NCBI GenBank assembly: GCA_019925795.1
Contig: CM034315.1
Coordinates: forward strand, 8,804,001-8,868,000
Reading direction: 5' to 3'
Origin: Dendrobium chrysotoxum
Lineage: Eukaryota; Streptophyta; Magnoliopsida; Asparagales; Orchidaceae
DNA length: 64,000 nucleotides
The translations under genes and the position numbers were made by a program. Below are positions 35,841-46,760 of the stretch, in pieces. The notes beneath the pieces are model-generated. The model searched no databases. It saw only the letters and a list, made by a program, of their open reading frames with translations, and was not told the origin of the DNA. How positions within the stretch are numbered: position 1 is the first letter of the stretch; each line of letters starts with the position of its first letter.

Positions 35841-38531
35841 TTGTGAGAAGCTCAAGAGCTTTAAAGGGTTGGAAGTTTTTGCAGCAAAAACTAGGAGGGT
35901 AGAAATGCAATTTTACAATTGTCATGGGTATATCGAAGAAAGACTCATTTACTGGTTTAAGCAAGGCGCGCGGCTCACGTGGACAACATACCGCTGACGC
36001 AGATACCCCTCCCGACTGCTTTAACTCTATAGAACACATTAAGCCGTAGTCCAATGGCACTAGTCAGTAATTTTATCAAATACCAGGGGCCATTTTGAAA
36101 ACTTGGGAGATTCGGAGCTTATCCTGTGGGTCCCGGTGTATGCCAGGACGGGGGCATAGGAGGGCCCACCAAGGATGATAGCAATCCACACGGAATCAAA
36201 AGGAGGCGAGCACGGGCGAGCGGCGGTCGGTCCCACATACTGACCTGTTGTTATTCGCCACGTGTATTACGCTTCTAGATGTCACAGATTGGGCCCCACT
36301 CAATAGAAGGAGTGACCATTTTAGGATAAAAAAATATTAAGTATTGTTCCTTTATTGAGGATAATTAAATAAATACTGTTACAACTTAATAATGATAAGA
36401 AAGAAAAATAAAAGTATTATGATCTTTTTAGCACTTCATTATAATTTTTTTTCAAATTATTTGATATTTATTTTTAGGAATATAATTATAAAGAAAAAAT
36501 ATTTCAAAATATCTTAATATAAAATGTATTAAAATAGAGTTATAAAATATTAGATTTATTTTGAGATTAATATAATAATTTTTTAGCATGATACTAATTT
36601 AAAAATAAATTTAATAATTTTAAATCTATTCTAAGATAATTTATATATCAATATTTTGATATAAAAGATCTTTAAAAGACATTTTTATATAAGATCTTTT
36701 TTATTATATTTAAATAAGATTTATTGCTGTTGTAATATTAGAATTTTGATATAATTTTTATTCTATTTGGATTATTTACTAAATATCTACTTTATTTGGA
36801 GTAGAATACTATTATAGATTTTCATAAGAAAAATTTCAAAATAAGGAGTTTTTTTTTTTACAACAAATTTCTTAGCTTCTAAGAATCGTTTTTTTTTTTT
36901 TAATTTAAGAATTAACTTTAATATAGGAAACTAATCTAATAAAAATTTTAATATCAAATTCTATGTAGTTTTAAGATCAAATTTATACTTCAAGAAAAAA
37001 GTCTTATTTCATATCACATTTTTTATTAAATAACAGCTCATCTTATGATAAAAGTTCCGATCTTCCATCAATAGAAGTATATTGATTATATCACCGTAGG
37101 AAATTTTTTCGAAAAGGAGCATGATATTAATTGAAATTAGCAAGTGGAGACAAATCTAGTTACAATTTAAGACGGAGTAGATATGTAATATGGCATATAC
37201 GGAAATAACTTATATTAGAATATGTAAAATTATTTTTCAAAACCAAAATGATGTGAAATTATTTTAGTGAATGCATGAAATTGTTTAAGGCATTCATTAG
37301 AATGCATGAAACTGTTTCACGTAATAGCATAGCTGCATAGTGCCCCTCCGCCCACCCCCACCCCCTCCCACACGCGCAATCCCGCCCGACTCGTGTTCAC
37401 TTTTAGTCCCACCCACAATCCTGCTCGTAGCCCCGCTTCGCGCTCTCGTATGGTCCTGCCGCTTACACTCGTGCTCGCGTTTGATCCCGCCTGCTTTGAA
37501 CCCATTTGGTCTGCAAAATAAAAAAATGTATAGATTTAAATAGAAAATTACTTTATTTGAGTTTAAATACAAAATATAAATTATAGAGTAATCAATCAAT
37601 CTATTTTGATAAATTTAATTAAACTTGATTACATGTTCATTAATTTTAATATAAATAGAACAATATTTAAATTATTTATTTAATATAATCATTTTTTCAA
37701 AACTTTTTGATTTTTTAAAATTTATAATTCATATATTTTTAATATTAATTAATTATATATATTTCTTAAGTTATTTTTAAATTAATTAATTATTAAACAT
37801 TATTAATTTATTATATAGAAAAAACCAAAATATTATTAAAAATTTAATAAAATCAGTGCAATAATATATAGTATTAAAATATTAAAAGAGAGAATACAGG
37901 AAAAACTTACATTTTCAAGGAATATGGAAATTATCTTTCCGGTTTTGCTCCTTTTATTAATTTAAATTATATTAAACTATTTTAATGAATTAATTATTTA
38001 TTAAACACTTTTTAAGAAAATTGTCTACTTTATAACCTTATATCATGATACAAGTAATAAAGTTATTACTCATATAAAAAATACAAATTAATTAGCAAAA
38101 TAATAAATATATTTATGAAATATAAAATATATCAAAATACTAATATCAAATATTTCTGAAAATAATTTAAAATTAGACCTTGATGCTATATATTCAAAAG
38201 TTAAAAAAAAAAAACTCAAATATTTATAATGATATTCCCATGAAAAAATTATAATGGGATATAAATTATAAACCATTATGAGCTCTATTCCATTTGGTGG
38301 GCCCTTAAAAAGATAGTCGTTGTGTGGCCTGTGGACCCACACTGAAACCCAAACCATGGCCCATGAGATGGTGCCAACAATGGTTGGAGGTCATGGTTGT
38401 TTATTATAAAGTTTATGTCTTTGTAACACTCAATGCATGCTTATCTCAATTGGTATGTGATTATATATAATCGAAGAAAATATAAATCAAATTAATTTCA
38501 AGTCATTTGGAATAGCTTGATTTGGAGAAAT
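35841..38531. other. gene-free DNA with two GC islands
   Basis: Mostly AT-rich. Two islands stand out: 35960-36300, with CCACGTG at 36258-36264 and many GGGCC/GGTCCC words, and 37335-37500, strongly pyrimidine-biased on the plus strand (CCCGCCC, CCACCCCC). Frames over them (35824-36060, 37297-37599 and shadows) lack any known domain. They may be decayed promoter, gene or transposon pieces. Confidence 0.4.
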
Positions 38532-38534
38532 TAA

Positions 38535-38632
38535 GGTTTCTTTTGAGACAGCTTTTTTACTACTTTCTAAAGCAACTTTCTATACTAAAAACTGCTTTAA
38601 AAAACAGTAAAAAAGTTATCCCAAACGAAACC
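38535..38632. mobile_element. Tourist-like MITE, family 1
   Basis: 98 bp, ends GGTTTCTTTTGAGACAGC and CCCAAACGAAACC, flanked by TAA on both sides (38532-38534 and 38633-38635). Inner arms TACTTTCTAAAGC and GCTTTAAAAAACAGTA pair. Confidence 0.85.
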
Positions 38633-38635
38633 TAA

Positions 38636-40680
38636 GTCGATGTCATAGAACATTTAAAACCTATTTATATTGAATTCAAAATGACTTAAATACCAAATTT
38701 ACTTATTCCCTTAACAAGATAGATCCCAAGGTGACATTCTTCACCTTTATTTGAGCTATTGTTGGATGTGATAATTGATTAAGAGGGAACAAAAGGGTCA
38801 TTAAGCATATAATAATGCTTAATTAATAAGCACAATGCACTAGTGTATTTACTTAGTTGGCGGGTCCCAACAATGGAGCAAGTGATAATTAGCTCTAATG
38901 ATTACACTTATATGTGTGATGGATTCTATTTGATCTAACGTTCAGAATGTCTTATTTTATTTATGGCTCTACCTTTGTTAATATCAAGCATTATAAACAC
39001 AAAGGAAAGGTGAGACCGATTAAGTTAGACTCGAACTCGATCAATCATTTTCATTCTTAAAGTCATTATCAATAATTTGATATGAACGAATTTGGTTAAT
39101 GAAATATTTAGTTCTCATTGTGTTATGGTATACAACATGTGCATAATTACATGAATAATAATAGTAATAATAAATTTGGATTAGATTAGATTTTTCATGT
39201 GAAAAATTATGTTAGAAAGAAATTGTAAGACAGAGTTTAGTTTGAAATCTCTATTGATTTGAGTCTTGAATTACAATTAGTCACATTTCTTAAAAATTTT
39301 GGAAGATATTAGTATAATGTATAGGTGTAGGCTAGTTAAAAAGTTATCTATACATAGTAAATTAAAGGAATTAGAGGTTTTGATGTTAAAGATAATGAAA
39401 GGTGATCAGGAACAGACCTCCGGAGAGGAGGGTCGTGGATTTAAATATTAAAGTTGGTGGTTTTTTAGGTTTTGAGAAATAATAGGATGGGGAATCCATA
39501 AACATCCGTACAGAAAAAATTTCAAAGACAAGAAGCACTATTATTTAATAATGGATTTAAAGATGAACAATACACTATCAAAAAAATAGTTTGGTGGCTT
39601 TTGCTTTGGAGCCTTTACTGTTGCTTTTGGGAGCCTTAGCGTGCTCTTTGTCTTTTATGTTCTTGTATCCTTTGTTTGATTAACATGTAGGTCCTATTGG
39701 GGTTTTTATTACAAAAAAAAAAAAAAAAACAATACACTATCCGTGAAAGATATATTGTGAATTTGGTGGCCGAAAATAATCTTATCATTTTCTGGATACA
39801 AATTCAAAGATTAATTTTTAATTAGCTATTTATAAGATAAAAGTAGACTTTGACCTTTGTGAAATAAAAATCAGGACCTTCAAGTCTATACTAAATTTGG
39901 CAATATGTGATTGAAGTATATGGAAGGTCGTCTATTGGTAGTAGAGATGAAATTGAAGATATAAGAAGAGCAATCTACATATAGAATAAAGCTTGTAGAA
40001 GCGAAGAAAAAATCTTTTGTAGTCTAAATAAAACTCCTACAAGCACAATTTCTTGCTTATAGATTGAGAACTATCATATAATATTATGGTGAGCGGAAGT
40101 CTAAACCTTATGAAAAAATCTCTTATTAAAGAAAATTTACCACCGCTTCGATGGTAGGTTAAGCAAGCATGAACGATTCCACTCATTTGGTGAAGTAATT
40201 TATGTCCATAACCCGAAACATCGCTAAAGAAATTTCATGGGAAAGAGATTGATGAAATCCATTCCTTACAAGTTAACTATGGAGATGTTATTGTCTAGAG
40301 AGTTTAACTGGGGGTGATGAAGCACTTTGTCATGTATTTGAGAACTCTTAGGTCTCTTTATGAAGATCTTTGTGTTAGTTCTTATAATTAGCTAATAATA
40401 ATTATGTTTGAGATTTTTCTTTCTTGATAGGTTCTCTATTGTAATGTGATTTCCACACTCGCTATAGTGGATTTCCTCCTTCTCATTTCTTGCTTCTTAA
40501 GTTTTATGGCACCTCAAGCTTCCTTTTGGAATAAGATCTCCCCAACAAGTCTCCATCCAAGATGAACCATCTCCATGCTTGTATCATACATATGTTGCTT
40601 CATTATCTCTCTCGATAATACGACTTCTAAGATTTACTTGTATATTAGAGTGAACTAGCTAGTGGTTTACTTAGATTCAC
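38636..40680. other. gene-free AT-rich DNA
   Basis: No supported gene. A poly-A run of about 17 lies at 39713-39729. Just before it, 39590-39710 is T/G-rich (TTTGCTTTGGAGCCTTTACTG), which looks like the 3' end of a retroposed sequence with its tail, though I cannot identify it. Confidence 0.4.
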
Positions 40681-40683
40681 TTA

Positions 40684-40813
40684 GGCTTCGTATGAGATAG
40701 TTTTGTTACTGCTTTCTAAAGCAATTTTTAGTATGCAAATTTCTAATTTAAAATTTTGTTTGTACTAAACAGCTTCTTTAGAAAGCAGCAAGAAATCTGT
40801 TCCAAATGAAACC
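40684..40813. mobile_element. Tourist-like MITE, family 1
   Basis: 130 bp, starting GGCTTCGTATGAGATAG after TTA and ending TTCCAAATGAAACC before CAA, so one flank has mutated. The inner arms CTGCTTTCTAAAGCA and TTTAGAAAGCAGCA pair well. Confidence 0.8.
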
Positions 40814-40980
40814 CAAATTTGTGATGTTCTCTTCAATGTATGATTTATTAATTTCTCGAGTATAGGCTGCATGAGAATTATTAAAATTTTTTAGTATATA
40901 ATTAAGTTAGAATCCCATAATTTATGTATCACATGGTCTATGACATGTTTAATATAATGTCCTAAAATGTTTGACACTAC

Positions 40981-41181
40981 GGCTTCATTTGAGATAACTT
41001 TTTACTACTTTGTTTTTCAGACAGTAATCATAGCTTTTATTTGATCACTTCTTTTTTACTACTTTTAATAATTTTTTGTGCTAGGAAATTAATTTTTTAC
41101 AACAGCTTTAAAAAAAACTAATTTGTATGCTACATCTTTATAATCATCTTTATAAAAGCTGCTATCACCCCAAATGGACCC
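40981..41181. mobile_element. Tourist-like MITE, family 2
   Basis: 201 bp, starting GGCTTCATTTGAGATAAC and ending CCCCAAATGGACCC, flanked by TAC on both sides. It is longer than family 1 and shares a core with the element at 58027-58219, including CAGACAGTAATCATAG-like and CATCTTTATAAAAGCTGC-like stretches. Confidence 0.75.
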
Positions 41182-41184
41182 TAC

Positions 41185-41743
41185 ATCAACATTAAAAAAA
41201 ATTACATAAGGATATCATAAATTGCACTAATCTTAGCACAAATTTAATAAGCCTAAAATTAAATTTTTGCAAGGTGATATTTCTTCTCATAAATTTGTTT
41301 TGTATATATTTTTTTTTAATTTATCCTTAAAAAAAGGAGGGGTGGGCTTTCTCATAGCCCTTAAAAAATCTAGAAAAGGCTATTAAGAAAAATGAGAGAA
41401 TACTTTTATAAAAATTAGTTTCAAAATTCTTAATTTATTGTGAAATTAATATATCATAAAATGGATTGATTACTAAAATTTCTACTAATTAAAAATTTTA
41501 ATTTGAATATTCTAATCCAAATTTTATTCTCCTCAAATAAAATTCAGAGTATCAAAGCCAACAACATTATATCATTATTATTATTTTACGGAGAATAGAA
41601 AATTATTTATTGATAGGCTATCAAAAAAATTAACGATTATTATCCGATCATATTTGACTAAATAATTAGCCTGAGTTGACCCAATTTTTATAAGTTCTTT
41701 TATTTAACAAACTAAATACAAATAAGACTTTATTTGATTTATA

Positions 41744-41748
<5 letters not shown>
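41185..41748. other. AT-rich spacer, no gene
   Basis: Nothing recognisable apart from poly-T and poly-A runs. Confidence 0.5.

Positions 41749-41830
<82 letters not shown>
41749..41830. repeat. (AT)41 microsatellite
   Basis: An uninterrupted 82-bp run of AT. Runs of this length are normally highly variable between individuals. Confidence 0.95.
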
Positions 41831-41834
<4 letters not shown>

Positions 41835-41968
41835 ATAGTTATATTCTTTAATTTCTGTGAGTTTTAAATTAGTTTTATATTTATAAATAACTTATATATA
41901 TTCTGCTTTGTAACTTTATAAATTAAATACAAATGAAAAATTATTAATTCATTTGATTAATGAATTAA

Positions 41969-42198
41969 TACTTCATTTGTGAGGATCTTCTTACTATTTC
42001 TTAAAATATTTTTTTAATAAAAAATTACTTTAAGAATCAGTAAAAAAGTTGTTTAAAAGAAAGTTTTAGATTTTGTTTGGGATAGCTTATTTAATGCTTT
42101 CTAAAATAATTTTTTAGTACAAAAATTTTTAATTCAAAAAAAATTATACTAAAAAATTTATTTTAAAAAATAATAAAAAAATTATCCCAAATAAAACC
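41969..42198. mobile_element. two adjacent family-1 MITEs
   Basis: A decayed copy (about 41969-42065) is followed directly by a clearer copy (42069-42198) that starts GATTTTGTTTGGGATAGC after TTA and ends TTATCCCAAATAAAACC before TAA. The two are separated only by the TTA at 42066-42068, which may have been the target of the second insertion. Confidence 0.7.
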
Positions 42199-42201
42199 TA
42201 A

Positions 42202-43325
42202 GTCTAATATGTAATAACACTAAAAATAGCTCAAACTTCATTAATGTACACTATTTGGTAAAATGTTGAAGTATTGCTTTGGTCAACGAGACCTGATGAC
42301 GTGGACTTTGAGATCGGAGAGTCGACGGCGATTCAGCAATACTGAGAGCTGGCAGGGGACCGCGGTGGGACCCATGCCGGTCGATCAGATAGAACCAAGA
42401 ACCAAATGTAGCTTAAAGAGACCTCGTTTTGAACCCAATGTGGACCATTAAGAGAGTCGTGTGGGTGCCTGTTGGGTAAATGTGTTTGGTGATAACAAAT
42501 TACAGTACAGCCACACGTGCGGAAGGGCTTCCGTCTAGGATTTGAATTTGAGTCGCAGTGCGGGAATGGGGCAAAATATCAAAACTTCACTATAGAACTT
42601 ATCTACTTATAAAATTTTAAATTAAGTCAACTTTATTTAAATGATGTAATTAAAGAAAAATATTAATTAAGATATTATGAATATAATTTTAATTAATATA
42701 AATATTAAAATTTTATTATATTTTGGGATAAATATAATATATAGATAAATTAATATCAAATTTATCTTAAATTAAATCTAAGCATTTTATGTTATTTTAA
42801 TAAAAAAAATTTTGAATATTTTGATATAAAATATTTTTAATCAAAAAAATTCTAAGAAATATAATTTGCAGTGGAAATCTTGACAGTGATGAATGGACTG
42901 AGAGATGATGTGGCAGAATCTACAACGACAAATTTGTCGTAGAAATTGATGGACCAGTGCCGTTGTCTTAAAGATCTTATTCACGAGAAAAATGGATAAT
43001 TAATTCACTTTTTGTTTATATTTTTCTTTTATCTTTTTGCAAACATGCAAATGAAACTTTTAGTGAAGATATGGTTGAGAATCAATTGATGGTGATGGTC
43101 AGTGTGTTTGTTATTAGATTCATGATTAAAACATTATATGATGTAATTTGCTAAATTATTTATAATACTTTTATCTTTAAAAATCAAAATATTTCATTAA
43201 GTTAAATTATTGGAAATGATCATAAGAAAATTTAACAATCATAGTCAAATATCATAATCATAGTTTAAACTAGTCCTAAATATAAACTAATAGAGGTAAA
43301 TAAATAATCCTAAAGGCTATACTAC
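42202..43325. other. spacer with a GC-rich patch, no assigned gene
   Basis: 42263-42560 is GC-richer than its surroundings (GACGTGGACTTTG, CGCGGTGGGACCCATG) with a 62-residue frame lacking known domains. The remainder is AT-rich. No gene is supported. Confidence 0.4.
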
Positions 43326-43853
43326 GAATTTGAACATTGTTTCATATTTGCAGTGGAGGTGGAGACTGGAATGGTACTTCAGTGCATCCATTCTCATTTT
43401 AAAGGGGGAGATCAGAGACCAAAAAAATATAATATAAATCTGGGTATTGATGTTGGGAGTCTGAGATGCTTTTGACAGCATCCATCTTGTTGATGACGAT
43501 GGAGTGATGACATGCATTAATGTTAGTGATGACATACATCAATGTTTTGAGAATTTTCAAATGAATTTGGACATTGTTTCATATTTGCAGTGGAGCTGGA
43601 GGCTGGAATGGTACTTCAGTGATATATTGATTGTAGGATAGAAGTTAGAAGAGTTTTGTGTTTTTAATAGATCATTTGTTATTCGTACATCCATTCTCGT
43701 TTGAGATGGGGAGACCAGAGACCAAAAAAATATAGTATAAATCTGGGTATTGGTGTTGGGAGTCTAAGTTGCTGTTGACAGTATCCGTCTTGTTGATGAC
43801 GATGGAGTGATGACATGCATTAATGTTAGTTATGACATGCATCACTGTTAGTG
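43326..43853. repeat. imperfect tandem duplication
   Basis: The segment beginning GAATTTGAACATTGTTTCAT (43326) recurs at 43563 as GAATTTGGACATTGTTTCAT. Both units continue through CAGTGGAG..GGAATGGTACTTCAGTG, CATCCATTCTC, GAGACCAAAAAAATAT and GATGACGATGGAGTGATGACATGCATTAATG. Unit 2 holds about 65 extra bases (43622-43688) absent from unit 1. The words are close enough to show a fairly old local duplication. The frame at 43317-43535 lies inside unit 1 and is not convincing. Confidence 0.85.
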
Positions 43854-44095
43854 ATGATGAAGTTAACGATCATTAACCTATATAATGATGGTGTACATCA
43901 ACTTTATACGTGCATTATTTATACGTGACACAGTACATCAACTTTGTTAATAATGATAGACGATGAATTTAATGAGTATCGATGTTGGCGTCAGCCTTAT
44001 AGGCGATAACATGCATCAACGTTATTGACGATGATGAGTGATAAAATCAACGAGCATCAACGTTATTGTCAATAACATGCATTACAATAAGATAA
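43854..44095. repeat. degenerate GCATCAACGTTATTGA-type repeats
   Basis: Short words such as ACATGCATCAACGTTATTGA and GAGCATCAACGTTATTG recur imperfectly after the duplication, suggesting remains of a minisatellite. No coding signal. Confidence 0.55.
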
Positions 44096-46600
44096 ATGAA
44101 TATAAAAAAAAGATTATGGACTTATATTAAACAATGAAATGTACATTACAATTTCACAAAACAAACTATTAATGTTGCATCCTTAGTTCCTCCAAAATGG
44201 TGATAATGTTCTATTTAATTGTTTAGTAGTACGAATACCATAAATCATTTAGATTGATGTCAGTTGTCGTTTGGGGGCATATAAAACAAATAAATGGCTT
44301 TTGTGTATTCTTTATAATAGTAAGCAAATAGTCCTCACTACAAACAAATTTTGTTTAAAAATGTCATTATAAGAAAAAAAAAATTTATGAAAATTGACAA
44401 GGGACGCAATGCTGGCGGTTACTTGTTGGTATAAGTCTTTTCCATTTTTGTAAATATAAAATTAGAAAGCAATTCCTCTTTTTACCTTTTCGTACATTCT
44501 TATTCTCCAAATTTCTTACAACTTGTAAAAAAAATTCCAAAATGAAAGGGGTTTATTGCATATATGGCTTCAATGTTTTTCATTTAGAATTAATCCTTTG
44601 CAAATTTGCATTTTCAATTTGTTATTCCAACCTTTAATTTACACTTCCAACATTATAGCATTTGCAAATTGCAACATTTCCTTGCTAATCGTTGAATTTA
44701 TACTAATATAAAGTATTTTGAAAATTTTCAAATAAAGAGTAAGGTAATTTTTTTATTTTAATTCATATTATTATATTTATTATGTAATTCAAATATATTT
44801 CTAGTAAATTTTCTATATTCTTTTAACACTAAGTAAATACATTATTTCAAGTTTAATAGTTTAATTTTGCATTTGTTCCAAGAAATCTAATAACACTCTA
44901 AATAAAATTTTCCAAGAAATATACTCGATAGTTTTGTTCGGACTAAAATGCTGCTACTTTAAGCTGCAAACTATTTTTTTTAAGTTCGTAACAAACTTGA
45001 TTTGAATAGTATTCAAATAAAATTTGATCAAAGTTGAGATCATATGTGATAAAAATTTGACATTCTTCGAGCCCTAATCAAATAAGAATTGCTTTTATTA
45101 GAAAATTTGTTCAAGCAAATAAGACTCATTTAATTAACAATATTATGACAAATAACATAGCTCAAAAAATAAAATTCATTTAATTGAAATAATATGGTTC
45201 AAAAAAGTTTAAATATAATATTATTAGAAAATTTTATAAGTAATTCAATGATCATCAGCTACACCAGCATTGGGTCGTATTCTTCTCCCTCGTTGAGGAT
45301 CTTCTATTTTTCTTTGAATGATAACTCTCAGGCTGCACCAAATGGAGGTAATGCAATAGCTATCTTTATTTCATTACCACGTGATAACAACAAGTTTTGT
45401 GGTGTGTGTTACAGATTATCTCAAATTTGATATGATCATCTTTGTCTTTATTTTAGGATCAAAGATTATGAGCTTCTCTATGATCATATGTCAAGAGCCA
45501 CAATTGAGTTTGATTGTTGTTTTTAGATTTACATCTAATATACAAGTGTGCTTTGATATAAGGCCAGGATGTCTATCTAGCTCAATGTTATATCTACGTC
45601 AAATGACGCAAACCATTCTACACAATAGAAACTAAAAAGAAAAAAATTTCACATTTATGCTTAAGTTGCTGACAAACAAAGAAATCTCTAACTTTACTGG
45701 CCTGATCCTCATTAGCGAAGAAACTCAAATAAAGATACAACGATGATAACAAATGACAGAAATCAAAGTAGAAAGGCTGTGATGTCTTCCCTCCTATTCA
45801 ACAAAATATGAGTATAATACAGCATATTTTGATCCTGACCAAACTTTTGGATATATTTTTCTAAAAAATAAAATAGTTGATAGATTTTTTAAATTTCAAA
45901 TATTATGGGACATGTAATATCATATATATAACATTTTAAAGGAATGATAAATTTTTTTTAAAACATTTTTCACCGTTCATTCAGATTTTTGGATGACTCA
46001 AATTTTAAATAATTAAATTTCATTAGTCTTATAAAAAATAGTAAAACTTATTTCTTAACTACTTTCAATCTCCACAATTCAAAATTCAAAATAAAGATTA
46101 AAAAAATATGTGATGATAAAAACTCTTAACTTTAAAAAAAATTTAAAAAGCATATTATATATATAATAAAATTATTTTATTAAACCAAGTATAAGATCTT
46201 AGCTCATTTGATTTTTTAAATAATTAAGTTGATAAAATAATTAAAATTAAATTTATTATAAAATCAAATACTTCACATGCATTGGGCTATGTTCCAAGCC
46301 TTCATCGGGCTCACCTTTTTGAATAACTTAAAAAACAAAAAGAGCTAACGAGTATCAAGTTTCTAATTTCGTCTCATAAAAGTTGTAGATAAGCCCTTCT
46401 CTTTACTATAACTACAAAAAGCTTTGTCTTTTACGATCATGAAAAATGAACAAGTTTTGATTTGTAACGCAAAGTTTTGAAGAGGTTCAATATGTCAAAA
46501 GCTTCAAATTCCGCAAGAAAACATTCCATAAAAACTGGTGGAGTGAGAAAGTAGGAGCTTTTGTTAGATTACCGCGCAGGGAAAAAAAAGAAAAAACTGC
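44096..46600. other. upstream intergenic DNA of the Aux/IAA gene
   Basis: AT-rich, with no second gene I can support. Frames at 45194-45430 and 45381-45635 are in a slightly less AT-rich patch and could be decayed exons, but carry no domain I trust. Between 46261 and 46757 I find no canonical auxin response element (TGTCTC or GAGACA). Confidence 0.5.
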
Positions 46601-46619
46601 ATTAGAGCAAGGAAGAGAG

Positions 46620-46627
46620 TATAGTAT
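46620..46627 (+). promoter_or_regulatory. possible TATA box
   Basis: TATAGTAT lies 134 bases upstream of the start codon, followed by a CT-rich leader (46660-46720), a common arrangement in plant promoters. The match to consensus is weak. Confidence 0.3.
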
Positions 46628-46731
46628 CTCTGGCCTCGTAACCCAACCGCAAAGGCGTCTCCTTTCTTTGATTACGCTCGTTCTGCTCTAACATTTCTCT
46701 TCTTCCTGCTTGATCTGAGAGAGCACGCTTC

Positions 46732-46752
46732 ATGTTCACTGAAATTCCTTAA
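46732..46752 (+). promoter_or_regulatory. short upstream open reading frame in the leader
   Basis: ATG at 46732 opens a six-codon frame (MFTEIP) ending with TAA at 46750-46752, eight bases before the main ATG at 46761. If the transcript starts upstream, ribosomes would meet this ATG first, so it could lower translation of the main protein. Whether it is in the mature transcript is not shown by the sequence. Confidence 0.45.
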
Positions 46753-46760
46753 AGAGATTG

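Noticed and set aside
45194..45635. Possible end of a disease-resistance-type gene (a phrase like SLPRDNNKFCGVCYRL)
   Set aside because: The resemblance is slight, the frames are short and overlapping, and no nucleotide-binding or leucine-rich-repeat sequence is seen nearby.
46758..46760. TTG at 46758 as the start of the Aux/IAA protein
   Set aside because: The next codon is ATG in good context (46761) and gives the expected N-terminus; plants rarely start at TTG.
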